Shown here: one piece after another, positions 1-10,290 of the stretch | Layout of the letters: each line of letters starts with the position of its first letter | Position numbering within the stretch: position 1 is the stretch's first letter | Source of the DNA: Stigmatella aurantiaca | GTDB taxonomy: Bacteria > Myxococcota > Myxococcia > Myxococcales > Myxococcaceae | NCBI RefSeq assembly: GCF_900109545.1 | Contig: NZ_FOAP01000001.1 | Coordinates: 1,015,739-1,079,738, forward strand | DNA length: 64,000 nucleotides | Direction: 5' to 3' | Notes under the pieces: generated by a model | Database searches by the model: none | Told to the model about the DNA's origin: nothing | The model's input: the letters and a program-made list of their open reading frames with translations, nothing else | Position numbers and translations under genes: made by a program

Positions 1-1041
1 GCCGAACTCGCTCATCCAGACCGGCGCGGTGTATGCCTGATTCGCCGCGAGCACGAAGCCCCACTCCTGGTCCAGCGTGGCGTGGAGCGTGGCCCTGTCC
101 ATGTCGCTGTACTTCGGGCCGCTGCCCAGCGCGCCTCCCGACTGATTCGGCCCGGTGTAGCCATAGTTGTGCACGGCGTAGACGAGCTTGTCTCCGCGCA
201 ACAGGGCGACGGGCCGTTGCCTCACGGGCTTCAGCTGCGGGCGCGCTCCGTCCAGGAGCCCCCACCAGTTGACCGCCTCGACGACGATGAGCAGGTCCGG
301 GTTCCTCCTCAGCACCAGGTTGCCCATCGTCTGGGCCGCCATGTGCCAGTCATGTTGGTTGCGCATGCCCCAGTTGGGACTGTCCAGTCCGTCCGGACGC
401 ACCTCGTTGCGCAGGTCGGCCCCGGCCACCCACTTGTTGCCCTGGTAGCGCCCCGCCATCATCACCCAGTCGTCCTGCCACCGCTGCAGGGCCTGGCTGC
501 TGTCCCAGAAGCCATTGCCATCCCAGCCGCAGCACCACATGGACTTCGTCGTGTGGTTGTTCAGGATGACCACCAGTTCCTGCCGCGTCAGCTCCGCCAC
601 GACGGCGTCGAAGACCTCGAGCGCCGTCTTGTTCAGCAGCTCCGGGTTCTTCGCGGGATCGATACACGTGACGCCGTGCTTCTCCAGACACCGCTGCGCC
701 GCGGGCTTGGTGTCATCCGGGTGCAGCATGTTGTTGGAGAACGGCAGCCGGACGGAGTTGAAGCCCAGCGCCTTCAGGCTTGTGACGAGGTCCGACAGCT
801 TCTGCTTGTCCAATCCTCCCACCACCTCGAGCTGATCGCTGGCGCCGAACCAGTTGACGGACTTCAGCTTGAAGCGCTCTCCACAGCGGTCGACGATGTA
901 CCGGCCCCGCGTGCTCAGCGGAACGCGTGGGCTGCACTGCGTCGCGGCCAGCCCGGCATCGGTCATTCCTGTCTGGGCCAGGGCGGTGGTGCCGCACAGG
1001 GGGAGCACCGCCAACATCCACAGCAGAGGACTGTTCTTCAT
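1..1041 (-). CDS. GH5-family secreted glycoside hydrolase, 3' end off the window
   Basis: The gene starts at ATG 1041, with AGGAG about 10 bases upstream, and stays open to base 1, so 347 residues are visible and the C-terminus is missing. Residues 1-23 form a signal peptide ending A-L-A-Q. The body is a GH5-like cellulase fold. It has the early block KSVNWFGA near residue 60, the acid/base Glu in RNE (E213), and the nucleophile Glu in WMSEFG (E345) just before the edge. It is a paralogue of the GH5 lipoprotein at 11669-13252, sharing the SVNWFG and GLD..ALG(F/Y)NS(V/L)RLP blocks. It probably cleaves a beta-glucan such as cellulose or mannan outside the cell; the substrate is inferred only from the family. 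It has no operon partner in view. Confidence 0.85.
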   Translation of the reverse strand, partial: MKNSPLLWMLAVLPLCGTTALAQTGMTDAGLAATQCSPRVPLSTRGRYIVDRCGERFKLKSVNWFGASDQLEVVGGLDKQKLSDLVTSLKALGFNSVRLPFSNNMLHPDDTKPAAQRCLEKHGVTCIDPAKNPELLNKTALEVFDAVVAELTRQELVVILNNHTTKSMWCCGWDGNGFWDSSQALQRWQDDWVMMAGRYQGNKWVAGADLRNEVRPDGLDSPNWGMRNQHDWHMAAQTMGNLVLRRNPDLLIVVEAVNWWGLLDGARPQLKPVRQRPVALLRGDKLVYAVHNYGYTGPNQSGGALGSGPKYSDMDRATLHATLDQEWGFVLAANQAYTAPVWMSEFG

Positions 1042-1309
1042 CAGGAACGGCTCCTGGGTCAGGGGAGCCGGGACTGAACTCTCGAATACCCGGAGAGTCC
1101 AGCCAGAACCTGGCTGTGCTGTCTTGGGGCGGGTGCTTGGCTCAGGCCATCGTGAGCCTTGAGTTCCAGGAAGGGACTGAAATCACAGCACGGGCCCCTT
1201 TTGCGCAATCAACATCTCATGGACCCATTTGCTCCACGTCCTGGTCTTCCACGCGGTTCATTCCTACCTGTACTCCCAGTCAAGCTTGGATGGAGGAGGG
1301 GAGAAAGCG

Positions 1310-2599
1310 ATGGCATGGAACAGAGGACAGGGATTCATCGGCGTGGGGCTTCTTGCCGGCTGGCTCGGAGCGGGTTGCGAAACCTCGGACATGCAACGCA
1401 TTTCCGGACAGGAGACCGCCCCCCCGGGACTGGCGGCGGACGACGGGCTCCCCGGCGTGGGGGCGGCAGACATGCCGCCTGTCCAGGCGGACCCGGGGAC
1501 GCAGCCTGAACAGCCCCGGGAGGACGTCTCAGCTCAGAGCGGCCCCGGTCTTTCGGGGTGCGAGGCCGTTCCCGTCATCCAGCCGGCAGCCCTCGCGGCA
1601 TGGAAGTCCATGACCCGATCGACTTCGACGTACGGATATTGCGGTGATGCAGCGGCGGATGGCGCAGGCAACATCCTTCTGACCGCCACCCCAGAGAATT
1701 ACATGTCGATGTCCTTCGCGGTGCAGGCCCCCGACGGAAGCTCCTGGGACGGCGCCATCTCTAACGTGAATACCATGATCGCGAGCAGTCAATCCCAGGG
1801 GTTCTTGGGGCGCAGCTTTCACCCGTTGGAGAGCACCACCTGGCTCACGTTCATCGACAGCGTCAACCGGCGGGTCATCGTTCATTCCGAGGAGCCGCTT
1901 GGCCAACCCTGGGGGGCCGTGAATCCGGCGGGCGGACTGCATGAGATTCATGAGGATGGAACCCTCAAGGCCTACAGCGGGACTGGCCAGCTTCGCTGGA
2001 GCACCTCCCTTGCCCCTCTCCTGAGCGGCCCCGTGAGTGCGCTGGGCGTGAACACCGAGGGCCATACCTTGGTGCTGTCGGTGGAGGGAACGGCAATGGA
2101 AGGAGTCTGGGTGGACAGCTCGGGCCAGCCCGGCACCCCGTTCCTCGCGCTCACCCTCGAGAACCCGGCCCCCTTCACGCGTTATGGACTCGCGCCTTTG
2201 GTGCAAGGGGGCCTGGTGCTGAGTGCCGAGAACCATTCCGGCAGGTCGTGGATTGCTGCGTTCGACTCCCTGCAAACCTCTTCCGGTCCCATCCCTGGCT
2301 GGCTTGGCGCCGGGGATGGGCGCCCGTTCGAGCTGCTTCCTGGCGGCAAAGGCTACATCCGGTGGGAGCGGGTGAACGGAAGCACTTCCGCCTGCCAGTA
2401 CGAAGCGCAGCTCACCGCGCCTTCTGGCGAATCGTGCGGCACGGTGCGCTTGCCGCGCATGGACACGGTGGACGCCTGCGGCTTCATCAGCATGGGCCGT
2501 GACGGGACGGTCGTCGAAAACCTGCCCCCCGAGGAGGTCCCCGGAGACAGGCCCTATCAGAAATGCCGCGCCCGGTGGTGGCCTGCCCTGTTCCGCTAG
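1310..2599 (+). CDS. secreted lipoprotein, unknown function
   Basis: The start ATG 1310 has GGAGG about 10 bases upstream and opens a lipoprotein signal peptide with lipobox LGAGC (Cys23). An upstream in-frame start at 1229 would bury this signal and was rejected. The mature part of about 405 residues begins with a Pro/Asp/Gln-rich linker to about residue 80. A globular part with several Gly/Trp/Ser-rich segments follows (WDGAISN, SSGQPGTPFL, and a late Cys-containing stretch). The look is of a beta-rich surface protein, but I recognise no family. It ends 3 bases before the convergent DUF58 gene, so no separate terminator fits between them. It is likely anchored in the outer or inner membrane facing the periplasm or exterior. 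Confidence 0.7.
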   Translation: MAWNRGQGFIGVGLLAGWLGAGCETSDMQRISGQETAPPGLAADDGLPGVGAADMPPVQADPGTQPEQPREDVSAQSGPGLSGCEAVPVIQPAALAAWKSMTRSTSTYGYCGDAAADGAGNILLTATPENYMSMSFAVQAPDGSSWDGAISNVNTMIASSQSQGFLGRSFHPLESTTWLTFIDSVNRRVIVHSEEPLGQPWGAVNPAGGLHEIHEDGTLKAYSGTGQLRWSTSLAPLLSGPVSALGVNTEGHTLVLSVEGTAMEGVWVDSSGQPGTPFLALTLENPAPFTRYGLAPLVQGGLVLSAENHSGRSWIAAFDSLQTSSGPIPGWLGAGDGRPFELLPGGKGYIRWERVNGSTSACQYEAQLTAPSGESCGTVRLPRMDTVDACGFISMGRDGTVVENLPPEEVPGDRPYQKCRARWWPALFR

Positions 2600-2602
2600 G
2601 GT

Positions 2603-3906
2603 TTACAGGACGCCGCGGGCCTTGAGGTCCAGGTAGCGGTTGACGGCGGCGAGGCTCAGTTCATCGGGCTGTACATCAATCATCTGCACGCCGCCGCGTC
2701 CCACCTTGGCCTTGAGCGTCTCCCGGTCCGAGAGCAGCTCGGAGGCTACCGCGTGCTGGAAGGCCTCCTCGGGCCCCGGGGGAGCGGTGCGCAGCAGGGA
2801 CTGCAGGGCGGTGTCCTTCACCGAGAGGCACAGGGGGACGTGCCGCCGGGCCAGCCGGTGGAGCGGGTCGATCATCGTGGCGGCCTGCTCTTCGTCCAGG
2901 AAGTCGGTGAAGACACACAGCAGGCTGCGCCGGTGCAGCCGCAGGTTCAGCTCCTTGAAGAGCGCCAGGTAATCCACGTACGTGAGGCTGGGGGTGGCCG
3001 AGTAGAGCGTGTCGACAATCTTCCGGTACTGCCCTCGCCCGGCCATGGGCGGCAGGTAGGCCTTCACCCCGTCGGCGAAGAGGGCCAGGCCCACCCGGTC
3101 CCCGTTGCGCACCGCCACGAAGGCCAGGAACAGCGCCGCGTTCACCGCATGGTCCAGCTTCGTCAGCTCGCCCACGCGCGCCGCCATGGAGCGGCCCGCG
3201 TCCACGCAGATGAGAATGGATTGGGAGCGCTCGGACTCCATCACCCGGGTGACGGGCTTGCCCCGGCGCGCCGAGGCCTTCCAGTCCACCTCTCGCACCG
3301 AGTCGCCCTGGGCGTAGTCGCGCAGGCGGGCGAACTCGCTGCCCTGGCCGTCCCGCCGCAGCTTCCTCAGGCCCAGGTTCACGAAGTCCAGCGCCGCCCC
3401 CGACAGCAGCAAGCGGCTGGCCCCCCGCAGGTCCGGGAACACCGAGACGCTCCGGGCCGCCGGGTACGCCCGCTCGTGGAGCACGAGCCCCAGCGGGCCC
3501 CGCACCCTCACGCGCACGTCCCCGAAGCTGAACTTGCCGCGCTGCGCGGGCACCACCCGGTACACCCAGCGCGTCTGGCTGTCCGGGGGCAGGCTCAGCG
3601 GCGCCTCCTCGGGCGTCGCGGCGAAGCCCTCGGGCACGTCGTCCCTCACGCGCACCTGCACCGTGCGCCCGGAGCGGTGGATGAGCCGCACCTCCACCTT
3701 GTTGGAGACGCCCACCGAGAGCTTCTGCGGTAGCTCCCGGTGCACCTCCAGGCGTACCCCCCGCGCCAGCAGGACATCCAGCACCGCCAGCGCCAGCGCC
3801 AGCCCGTCCAGCGCCAGCACGAGGCCGCCCAGGCCCGGCGAGAAGCCCGCCGCCATCATGGGCAGGGCCAGCACGGCCAGCAGCACCCACAGGCGCGGGG
3901 TGGGAA

Positions 3907-3910
<4 letters not shown>
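2603..3910 (-). CDS. DUF58 / vWA-like protein of a MoxR operon
   Basis: This is a 435-residue protein. Two hydrophobic segments at about residues 8-28 and 30-48 anchor the N-terminus. The middle carries the DUF58 signature (GSEFARLRDY, GDSVREVDWKASAR), followed by a von Willebrand-like metal site VDAGRSM (D-x-G-x-S). The start is GTG 3910, whose GTGA overlaps the TGA stop of the MoxR gene, indicating translational coupling. DUF58 proteins accompany MoxR ATPases and are thought to act with them in protein-complex maturation or envelope stress. The precise client is not known from sequence. It is the last gene of the five-gene operon starting at 8310. Confidence 0.9.
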
Positions 3911-4901
<991 letters not shown>

Positions 4902-4905
<4 letters not shown>

Positions 4906-6194
4906 GACTCCTCGGGGGAAGCGGCGGGTGCGCGGGACCCGGTGGGCAAGAGGCGGTGGCGCAGCCCGGCGGCGCGCGTGGCGAGCCGCACGAGCTCCTT
5001 GTCGGTGGTGGGCCCTTCGGCCTGGCGCAGCAGGGCGCGCAGGCCCTGGGCCAGGTCCTTCCGGCCCCGGGCGGCGAGTCCCTCGGCGACGGCGGGGGCG
5101 GGCGTGTGCGCGGGCAGCCCCGCCATGAGGGCCAGCTCCTGCGTCACCTCGCGGGTGATGAGCTCGGCGGCGAAGGCGTGGTGCCGCCCCTCGCGGTAGA
5201 GCCGGCTCATGGCGAACAGCGCGTCCGTGGCCCCCACGCGCAGGGCCTCCGGTGGCGGGCGGGGACGGCCGAAGCGCTTCAGGGACACCGCCCAGAAGCC
5301 CACGCCCAGCAGCAGCTGCGCCACGGCGAAGTGCAGGCCGTAGCGCCGCGCGAAGTCCACCACCGAGCGCTCGTTGCTGAAGCCGTGGTGGAACTCGCTG
5401 AACTCGAAGGGGCCCGGGCCCCCCAGCGCGCGCAGGGCGCTCAGCCAGAACTGCGCGTTGTCCGCCCGGGCCAGCGCCTGGTTCATGGCGAGCTCGGGCG
5501 CGCCCAGCACCAGCACCCGGCCCAGGCCGTAGGGCACCACCGCCGCCACGGGGCGCTCCAGCTGCGCGTCCACCAGCAGCGGCACCGCGCCCGGGGGCAG
5601 CTCCAGGTACGCCTGCACCTTGGCCTCCACGCGCTCGGTGCCCAGCGTGTAGGGCGTGGACAGGGGCGGCACCAGCGTGCGCATGGGCAGCGAGGTGTCC
5701 GCCTTGGAGAGCTTCACCTCCAGCGCGTCCAGGAGGGGGTTCTCCCGGGAGCCCCAGGGCACGAGGACGAGGCTGTGGCCCGCCTCCACCCGGCGGAGCA
5801 GCGCCGCGCGCTCATCCGCGTTCAGCTCCGCGGAGTGCAGGGCGCGCAGGCCCTCCTGGGGCACCTCCTCGTCCTCCAGCCCCTCGTCCCGCTGGGTGGC
5901 CAGGCGCGTCTCGTCCGGGTCCGCCTCGTAGGCGCCCTCCACCTCCACCGCCAGCAGGAGCAGGGTGGCGGGGGAGTCCGCGTCCAGCAGCTGGAGGTCC
6001 ATGGCGCGGCGCCCGGGCGCCATCCCGCTCTCCTGGAGCAGCAGGTAGAGCGCCCGGGCGCCGTTCTCCGAGGCACGGTACGTGGAGAGGGTGTCCGCGA
6101 AGTCTCCCCGCGCGGCCCCGCGCAGCAGGAAGCCGCCGAGGATGACGGCGAACAGCAGCCCGCCCACCACGAGCACCGGGAAGCGGTCACGCAC
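4902..6194 (-). CDS. DUF4350-type membrane protein of the MoxR operon
   Basis: I place the start at GTG 6194. GGAGG lies about 9 bases upstream, the codon overlaps the TGA of the DUF4129 gene by 8 bases, and the protein then opens directly with a membrane segment (FPVLVVGGLLFAVILGGFLL). An ATG at 6245 would add a basic Pro/Ser-rich leader and lies deep inside the previous gene. The middle is soluble and carries the DUF4350 features: YRASENGARALYLLLQESG, a GATase-like core with LVLVPWG, and YGLGRVLVLG. A second hydrophobic segment occurs near residues 280-300 (FAVAQLLLGVGFWAVSL). The role is unknown; it is a regular partner in MoxR/DUF58/DUF4129 loci. Confidence 0.85.
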
Positions 6195-8040
6195 CGGGAG
6201 CCTCCGGGACCGCGGGGGCGGTGAGCAGCGGCTGGGTGAGGGCACGGAAGGCCTGGTAGCCGTCCGGGCCCACCGGCAGGTTGCCGTACCAGGCGAAGTC
6301 GAAGCGGCGCGTCAGCTCCCGGAAGGGGGCCCGCCACTCGCTGCGGCCCTTGAACTGGCGCAGGTAGTCCCAGTTGCTCAGGGTGGCGTCGTAAAGGATG
6401 GCGCCCTCGCGGTGCAGCCGGGACAGCAGGGCCAGGTACAGGCTGCGCACCGCCTCCCGGTATTCGCCCCGCGCCGCCAGCTCGTCGGCCAGCTGGGCCC
6501 AGCCTTCCGGGGCGCGCGCCAGGGCACTCATGGGGTCCTTCGCGAGCGCTGCCGCATCCAGCGTGCTCACCTCGAGCTGGGCGCTCTCGTGGCGCTGCTG
6601 CTGGCGCAGGGCGCGCAAGAGCACCGCCGCGAGCACCACCACCACCGCCGCGATGAGCAGCACCACCAGCCCATGGGCCACGGTCAGGCCGGCCGCGCCC
6701 GAGGACGGGGCCACGCGGGGCGCATCGTGGCGCTGCTTGAACAGCTCCTCCAGTACGCCGTCCAGCCACTTCATGAAGCGCTGCCACCAGTCCGGCGCCA
6801 CCGGCGCCTCCTCCGCCGGGGCCTTGTCCTTGTGCGGGGTGGCCGAGAACTCCGGCCGGGAGAGGATGTCCCGGGCCTTCGCCGAGGCGGACCGGGCATC
6901 CGGGCGCGCGGATTCCAGGGCCACCGTCTCCGTGGCCTGCTCCAGCCCCAGCTGCAGCAGCTCCGTGGCCGCCTCGCAGTCCTCGTCCTGGTGGGCCTTC
7001 TTCTCCACGGCGTGCAGCAGCCGCTGGAACTTCTGCTGCTCGGCGGTGCTCAGGGCGGAGACGGTGCCCTCTGCCTCCTCCAGCCCCTCGCTGCCGTAGT
7101 CACATTCCGAGGCCACCTCGCGGAGCCGCTGGAGCAGCTCCGGGCGCGGTGGCGGGGCTTCCGCCCTCGCCAGGGAAGGGCCCAGCACGAGGCCCAGGAG
7201 CACGAGCGCCCCGCTCCGGCCGGGGGCCCGCGCCGCGCCCCGGGCGGGGAGCTGCTGCACGGCGGCGAGCAGGTCCAACCCCTCCTGGCGCACGCGCCCG
7301 TCCACCAGGAGCAGCGAGGCGGTGGCCGCCTGGAGCGGCTCGAACAGGGTGAAGGTGAGGGCGCCCAGGAAGGTGAGCCAGACGGGGTTGTCGATGGAGG
7401 CGAAGCGCTCCGCGAAGGTGAGATCCAACGCCAGCAGCTGCCGGCCCATCCAGAACAGGACGTTGAAGGCGATGTGGAGGTTGCCGAAGGTGAGCACCAT
7501 CGCCAGCCCCGTCAGCACGCGCACCCCCGTGGCGGCCCCCCGTGCGGGCCCCAGCAGCTGGGCGCACAGGCCATACAGGCGCAGCGGGCTGCCCACGCCC
7601 TGCATCATCGCGGCATAGCCCACCCGGTGCGCCGAGAGCAGCAGGTAGGCCAGGCCCAGGGAGAGCAGCAGGCTCAGGGGGGTGAAGACGAAGAGGTAGC
7701 CCACGGTGAAGAGGAGGCTGGGCGCCCGCTTCAGCGCGGCGCGCACGCTGGCGCGCACCGTGGGCTCCGCCTGGCCGAGCAGCAGCTCCTGGACGTGGTG
7801 GCAGGCGGCGCCCTGGAGGAGCCCCCGGAGCAGCCACGCCAGGGTGAGCCCCAGCGTGGGGAGGTTCAGGTCCCGCTGGCTCCGGGCCGCGTCCACGAGG
7901 TGCAGCACCGCTCCGGTGACGAGCGCGCCCGAGGGGAGCGTCAGCGCCCACACGCCGGCGGTGCGCGAGCACAGCCGCAAGGCGGCATCCATCAGGGCGA
8001 TGGCGTTCCGGGGGCGCAGCTCAAGCGCGGAGACGGCCAT
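6187..8040 (-). CDS. DUF4129-domain multi-pass membrane protein
   Basis: The 617-residue protein has two parts. Residues 1 to about 290 are an integral membrane region with several helices (VWALTLPSGALVTGAVLHLV, LLLSLGLAYLLLSA, LTFTLFEPLQAATASLLLV). An inner signal-like helix (ALVLLGLVLGPSLARAEA) near 275 leads to a periplasmic stretch. A further helix (GLVVLLIAAVVVVLAAVLL) near 480 precedes the C-terminal DUF4129 domain (EYREAVRSLYLALLSRL, then FRELTRRFDFAWYG). The YGN residues at the end of this block are typical. ATG 8040 follows the stop of the small zinc-finger gene with no gap. It probably forms an envelope complex with DUF58, DUF4350 and MoxR; the function is not established. Confidence 0.88.
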   Translation of the reverse strand: MAVSALELRPRNAIALMDAALRLCSRTAGVWALTLPSGALVTGAVLHLVDAARSQRDLNLPTLGLTLAWLLRGLLQGAACHHVQELLLGQAEPTVRASVRAALKRAPSLLFTVGYLFVFTPLSLLLSLGLAYLLLSAHRVGYAAMMQGVGSPLRLYGLCAQLLGPARGAATGVRVLTGLAMVLTFGNLHIAFNVLFWMGRQLLALDLTFAERFASIDNPVWLTFLGALTFTLFEPLQAATASLLLVDGRVRQEGLDLLAAVQQLPARGAARAPGRSGALVLLGLVLGPSLARAEAPPPRPELLQRLREVASECDYGSEGLEEAEGTVSALSTAEQQKFQRLLHAVEKKAHQDEDCEAATELLQLGLEQATETVALESARPDARSASAKARDILSRPEFSATPHKDKAPAEEAPVAPDWWQRFMKWLDGVLEELFKQRHDAPRVAPSSGAAGLTVAHGLVVLLIAAVVVVLAAVLLRALRQQQRHESAQLEVSTLDAAALAKDPMSALARAPEGWAQLADELAARGEYREAVRSLYLALLSRLHREGAILYDATLSNWDYLRQFKGRSEWRAPFRELTRRFDFAWYGNLPVGPDGYQAFRALTQPLLTAPAVPEAPGA

Positions 8041-8310
8041 CTACCGCTCCACCAGGACGCTGAGCAGGCGCAGGCCGATGAACAGGACCGCGGCGCTGGT
8101 GAGGGCCAGCAGCACGTTGCCCACCGTCCAGTCCTGGCGCGGCGCGGGGCCCTTGAGCACCTGCAGGCGCTGCTCCAGGCAGCGGGCGCAGCGGTTGATG
8201 CCCTCGAATTGAGTGGTGCATTCGCGACAGATGACGCGGCGGCACTCGACACAGACGCCGAGTCCGGCCCGATCCGGGTGATAGTGGCAGCGGCCCGAGC
8301 CTTGAAGCAT
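8041..8310 (-). CDS. small B-box-like zinc-finger membrane protein
   Basis: The 89-residue protein has an N-terminal Cys/His array: CHYHPDRAGLGVCVECRRVICREC, then C..C in RCARCLE. The spacing resembles B-box or zinc-ribbon domains found at the N-terminus of bacterial membrane proteins. It ends in one transmembrane helix (VLLALTSAAVLFIGLRLLSVLV). It is the first gene of the MoxR operon. The 106 bases up to the divergent OsmC gene must hold both promoters. It may recruit partners to the membrane; this is inference. Confidence 0.75.
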   Translation of the reverse strand: MLQGSGRCHYHPDRAGLGVCVECRRVICRECTTQFEGINRCARCLEQRLQVLKGPAPRQDWTVGNVLLALTSAAVLFIGLRLLSVLVER

Positions 8311-8416
8311 GGGGCCAGCCTACGAAATCCCCTGGCCTCTGTCCCACCCGAGAGTGCCGGGCGCTCGTTTCCACCCGGGGCGGGGCTCCCGCTCCTTACT
8401 CTCAGAGGTACGGCAC

Positions 8417-8842
8417 ATGGGCATCAGCAAGGGCAGCGCGCAGTGGAATGGCGGTCTCAAGGACGGCAAGGGCGTGATGAAGCCCGCGCACGCGCCGGAG
8501 GCCCCTTTCTCGTTGGGCACCCGCTTCGAGGGCCAGCAGGGCTCCAACCCCGAGGAGCTCATCGGCGCCGCGCTCGCCGGGTGCTTCTCCATGGCCCTGT
8601 CCCTGGGCCTGGAGACGGCCGGGCTCAAGCCCACCCGCATCCAGACCTCCGCGGACGTGCAGCTCGACAAGCAGGGCGCGGGGTTCGCCATCACCACCAT
8701 CGCCCTGACCACCGAGGCCGCCGTGCCCGGGGCCAGCAACGAGCAGTTCCAGAAGATCGCCGAGGAGACGAAGAAGAACTGCCCCGTGTCCAAGGCGCTC
8801 GCGGGCACGAACATCACGCTCAAGGCGTCCCTGGCCTCGTAG
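8417..8842 (+). CDS. OsmC-family peroxiredoxin
   Basis: The 141-residue protein has the full OsmC fold. It has AALAGCFSMALS with the peroxidatic Cys56, and the second Cys122 in KKNCPVSKAL. Conserved Arg35 lies in LGTRFEG. Such proteins reduce organic and fatty-acid hydroperoxides with a dithiol donor in the cytoplasm. ATG 8417 with AGAGG upstream was chosen over an in-frame upstream start at 8309 because the family begins close to MGISKGSAQW. It is transcribed away from the MoxR operon. It stands alone, with no adjacent OhrR-like regulator. Confidence 0.93.
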   Translation: MGISKGSAQWNGGLKDGKGVMKPAHAPEAPFSLGTRFEGQQGSNPEELIGAALAGCFSMALSLGLETAGLKPTRIQTSADVQLDKQGAGFAITTIALTTEAAVPGASNEQFQKIAEETKKNCPVSKALAGTNITLKASLAS

Positions 8843-9102
8843 TCCATCGAAGAAAGGCCGCTCAAGGCGCTTCGCTCACAGGGGCGAAGCGTCCTGGACT
8901 AGGCTTCTGGTCGCTGGCAATGAGAACGCACCGGGGACGGGTGGCTGAAATCGCTGCTCTTGAAGTGTCCCCAGCGGAGTTGGCTTCGGAGCCAGGAGAC
9001 GCTCCGCGCTGGCCGGCAGCCCTGCGGGCCAGGGGCAAGAGCGTCAGTGGGCGAGCTGCATCCTGGGATGGAGAAGGGAGAGGGCTCGCTCCAGGTGGCT
9101 CC

Positions 9103-10290
9103 TTACTTGCCGCTGCCGTTGAACCCCCCGGTGCTGGGGCTGCCTCCGCTGGAGGTGTTTGTACCCGTACTGAATCCACCGAGGCCGAAGCTGGTGAAGC
9201 CGCTGCTCCCGATGGAGCCAATACCGGTGCTGGAGGTGCTCGTACCCGTACTGAATCCACCGAGGCCGAAGCCGCTGCTCCCGATGGAGCCAATACCGGT
9301 GCTGGAGGTGCTCGTACCCGTACTGAATCCACCGAGGCCGAAGCTGGTGAGGCCACTGCTTCCGATGGAGCCGACACCAATGCTGGAGGGGCTCAAGCCC
9401 ATGTTGAACCCATTGAGGCCGAAGCTGGTGAGGCCACTGCTCCCGATAGAGCCGACACCAATGCTGGAGGGGCTCAAGCCCATGTTGAACCCATTGAGGC
9501 CGAAGCTGGTAAGGCCACTGCTCCCGATGCCGAAGGTGGGAAAGCCGCCTTGGCTGCCGAAGCCTCTTATCGGCGTACCGTGCGGTCCGAACCCAAAACG
9601 GCTGCCCGGAGGGGGTTGATTGAACATGGCATCGAAGCGGTCGAACTTCATGTGCGGACTGCGGCTCGCTCCGAGAAGCTTATCCCTCTCTTCTTTGATG
9701 AACCGGGCACGATCCTGTGCACTCAGAAGATAACCAGCGGCCCATGCTAGCCAATCGCGCTCATTCCTGAGGTGTTTGGTTTCACGACGCGCGAATTTCT
9801 CGATGTTTTTGTCCGTCGCGGGGCGATAGAGGAGTTCCCGATTTCTCTCATAGAAATCCCCGATGCTCCCAGCGGCCACGTTGGCATCTCCGAGCAGGCC
9901 CAAGCGACGGATGGCCTCTTCCATCATTGGGCGGATGGCCGCACCGACCGAGCCCCGTGGGGCTTGGCGAAGTACCGCCTCCGCCCGCTCCCGTTGGCCC
10001 AGTTGAGAGTTGTTCATGGACGCCCCTTGCGCGGCCTGTTTCTGAGCGGGCGCGCTGGCCCGGACCGCCGATGCGCTTGCAGGGGACCGCGGCGAGGGCT
10101 CAAAGACGTCTTGATGGAAGTTCGTCGCGGCCGCACGAGGGCTGGATGTGCCCTTCTGACTCACGGTGGGCCTGTGCCCGGGGGCCATCGTTTTCTGAGT
10201 GTTCGTCGAGGCCGAGGCTGTACCGCGTCCGGCAGAGCGAGACACAGCACCGTGATTGGATTTGGGACCGCCAATGGAACCGATACCCAT
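9103..10290 (-). CDS. unknown protein with C-terminal FG/Gly/Ser repeats
   Basis: The 395-residue protein has strong AGGAGG 7 bases before ATG 10290. Residues 1-95 are Ser/Ala/Gln-rich and probably disordered, with no signal peptide. Residues 96-235 are charged and helical (MMEEAIRRLGLLGD, RDWLAWAAGYLL, ARFIKEERDKLL). Residues 240-386 are low-complexity, rich in Gly, Ser, Phe and Thr. This tail ends in five tandem units (27, 27, 27, 24 and 27 residues), each carrying IGSSG, (TS)FGL and GF. I recognise no family. The tail resembles FG-type or glycine-rich structural tails only in composition. A shorter overlapping minus-strand frame (8862-9380) also repeats but lacks codon logic and is treated as a shadow. 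Confidence 0.72.
   Translation of the reverse strand: MGIGSIGGPKSNHGAVSRSAGRGTASASTNTQKTMAPGHRPTVSQKGTSSPRAAATNFHQDVFEPSPRSPASASAVRASAPAQKQAAQGASMNNSQLGQRERAEAVLRQAPRGSVGAAIRPMMEEAIRRLGLLGDANVAAGSIGDFYERNRELLYRPATDKNIEKFARRETKHLRNERDWLAWAAGYLLSAQDRARFIKEERDKLLGASRSPHMKFDRFDAMFNQPPPGSRFGFGPHGTPIRGFGSQGGFPTFGIGSSGLTSFGLNGFNMGLSPSSIGVGSIGSSGLTSFGLNGFNMGLSPSSIGVGSIGSSGLTSFGLGGFSTGTSTSSTGIGSIGSSGFGLGGFSTGTSTSSTGIGSIGSSGFTSFGLGGFSTGTNTSSGGSPSTGGFNGSGK
9133..9528. repeat. five tandem 81-bp coding repeats (one 72-bp)
   Basis: Counting back from the stop codon at 9103, units lie at 9133-9213, 9214-9285 (72 bp, lacking three codons), 9286-9366, 9367-9447 and 9448-9528. The two right-hand units are nearly identical at DNA level. 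The three left-hand ones form a second subgroup (FSTGT instead of FNMGL). All encode IGSSG-(L/F)TSFGL-type units on the minus strand. The unit lengths are multiples of three, so copy-number change keeps the frame. Confidence 0.85.

Noticed and set aside
8862..9380. Repeat-containing minus-strand frame beside the FG-repeat gene
   Set aside because: It is a shifted reading of the same repeat DNA without a convincing ribosome site. The 395-residue frame has AGGAGG and normal codon use.
9133..9528. CRISPR-like array
   Set aside because: The repeats are coding units of 72-81 bp with no unique spacers and no cas genes nearby.
6082..9750. Very long plus-strand open frame opposite the MoxR operon
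   Set aside because: It is antisense to five well-supported genes, has low-complexity Arg/Gln/Gly composition, and is a by-product of high third-position GC.
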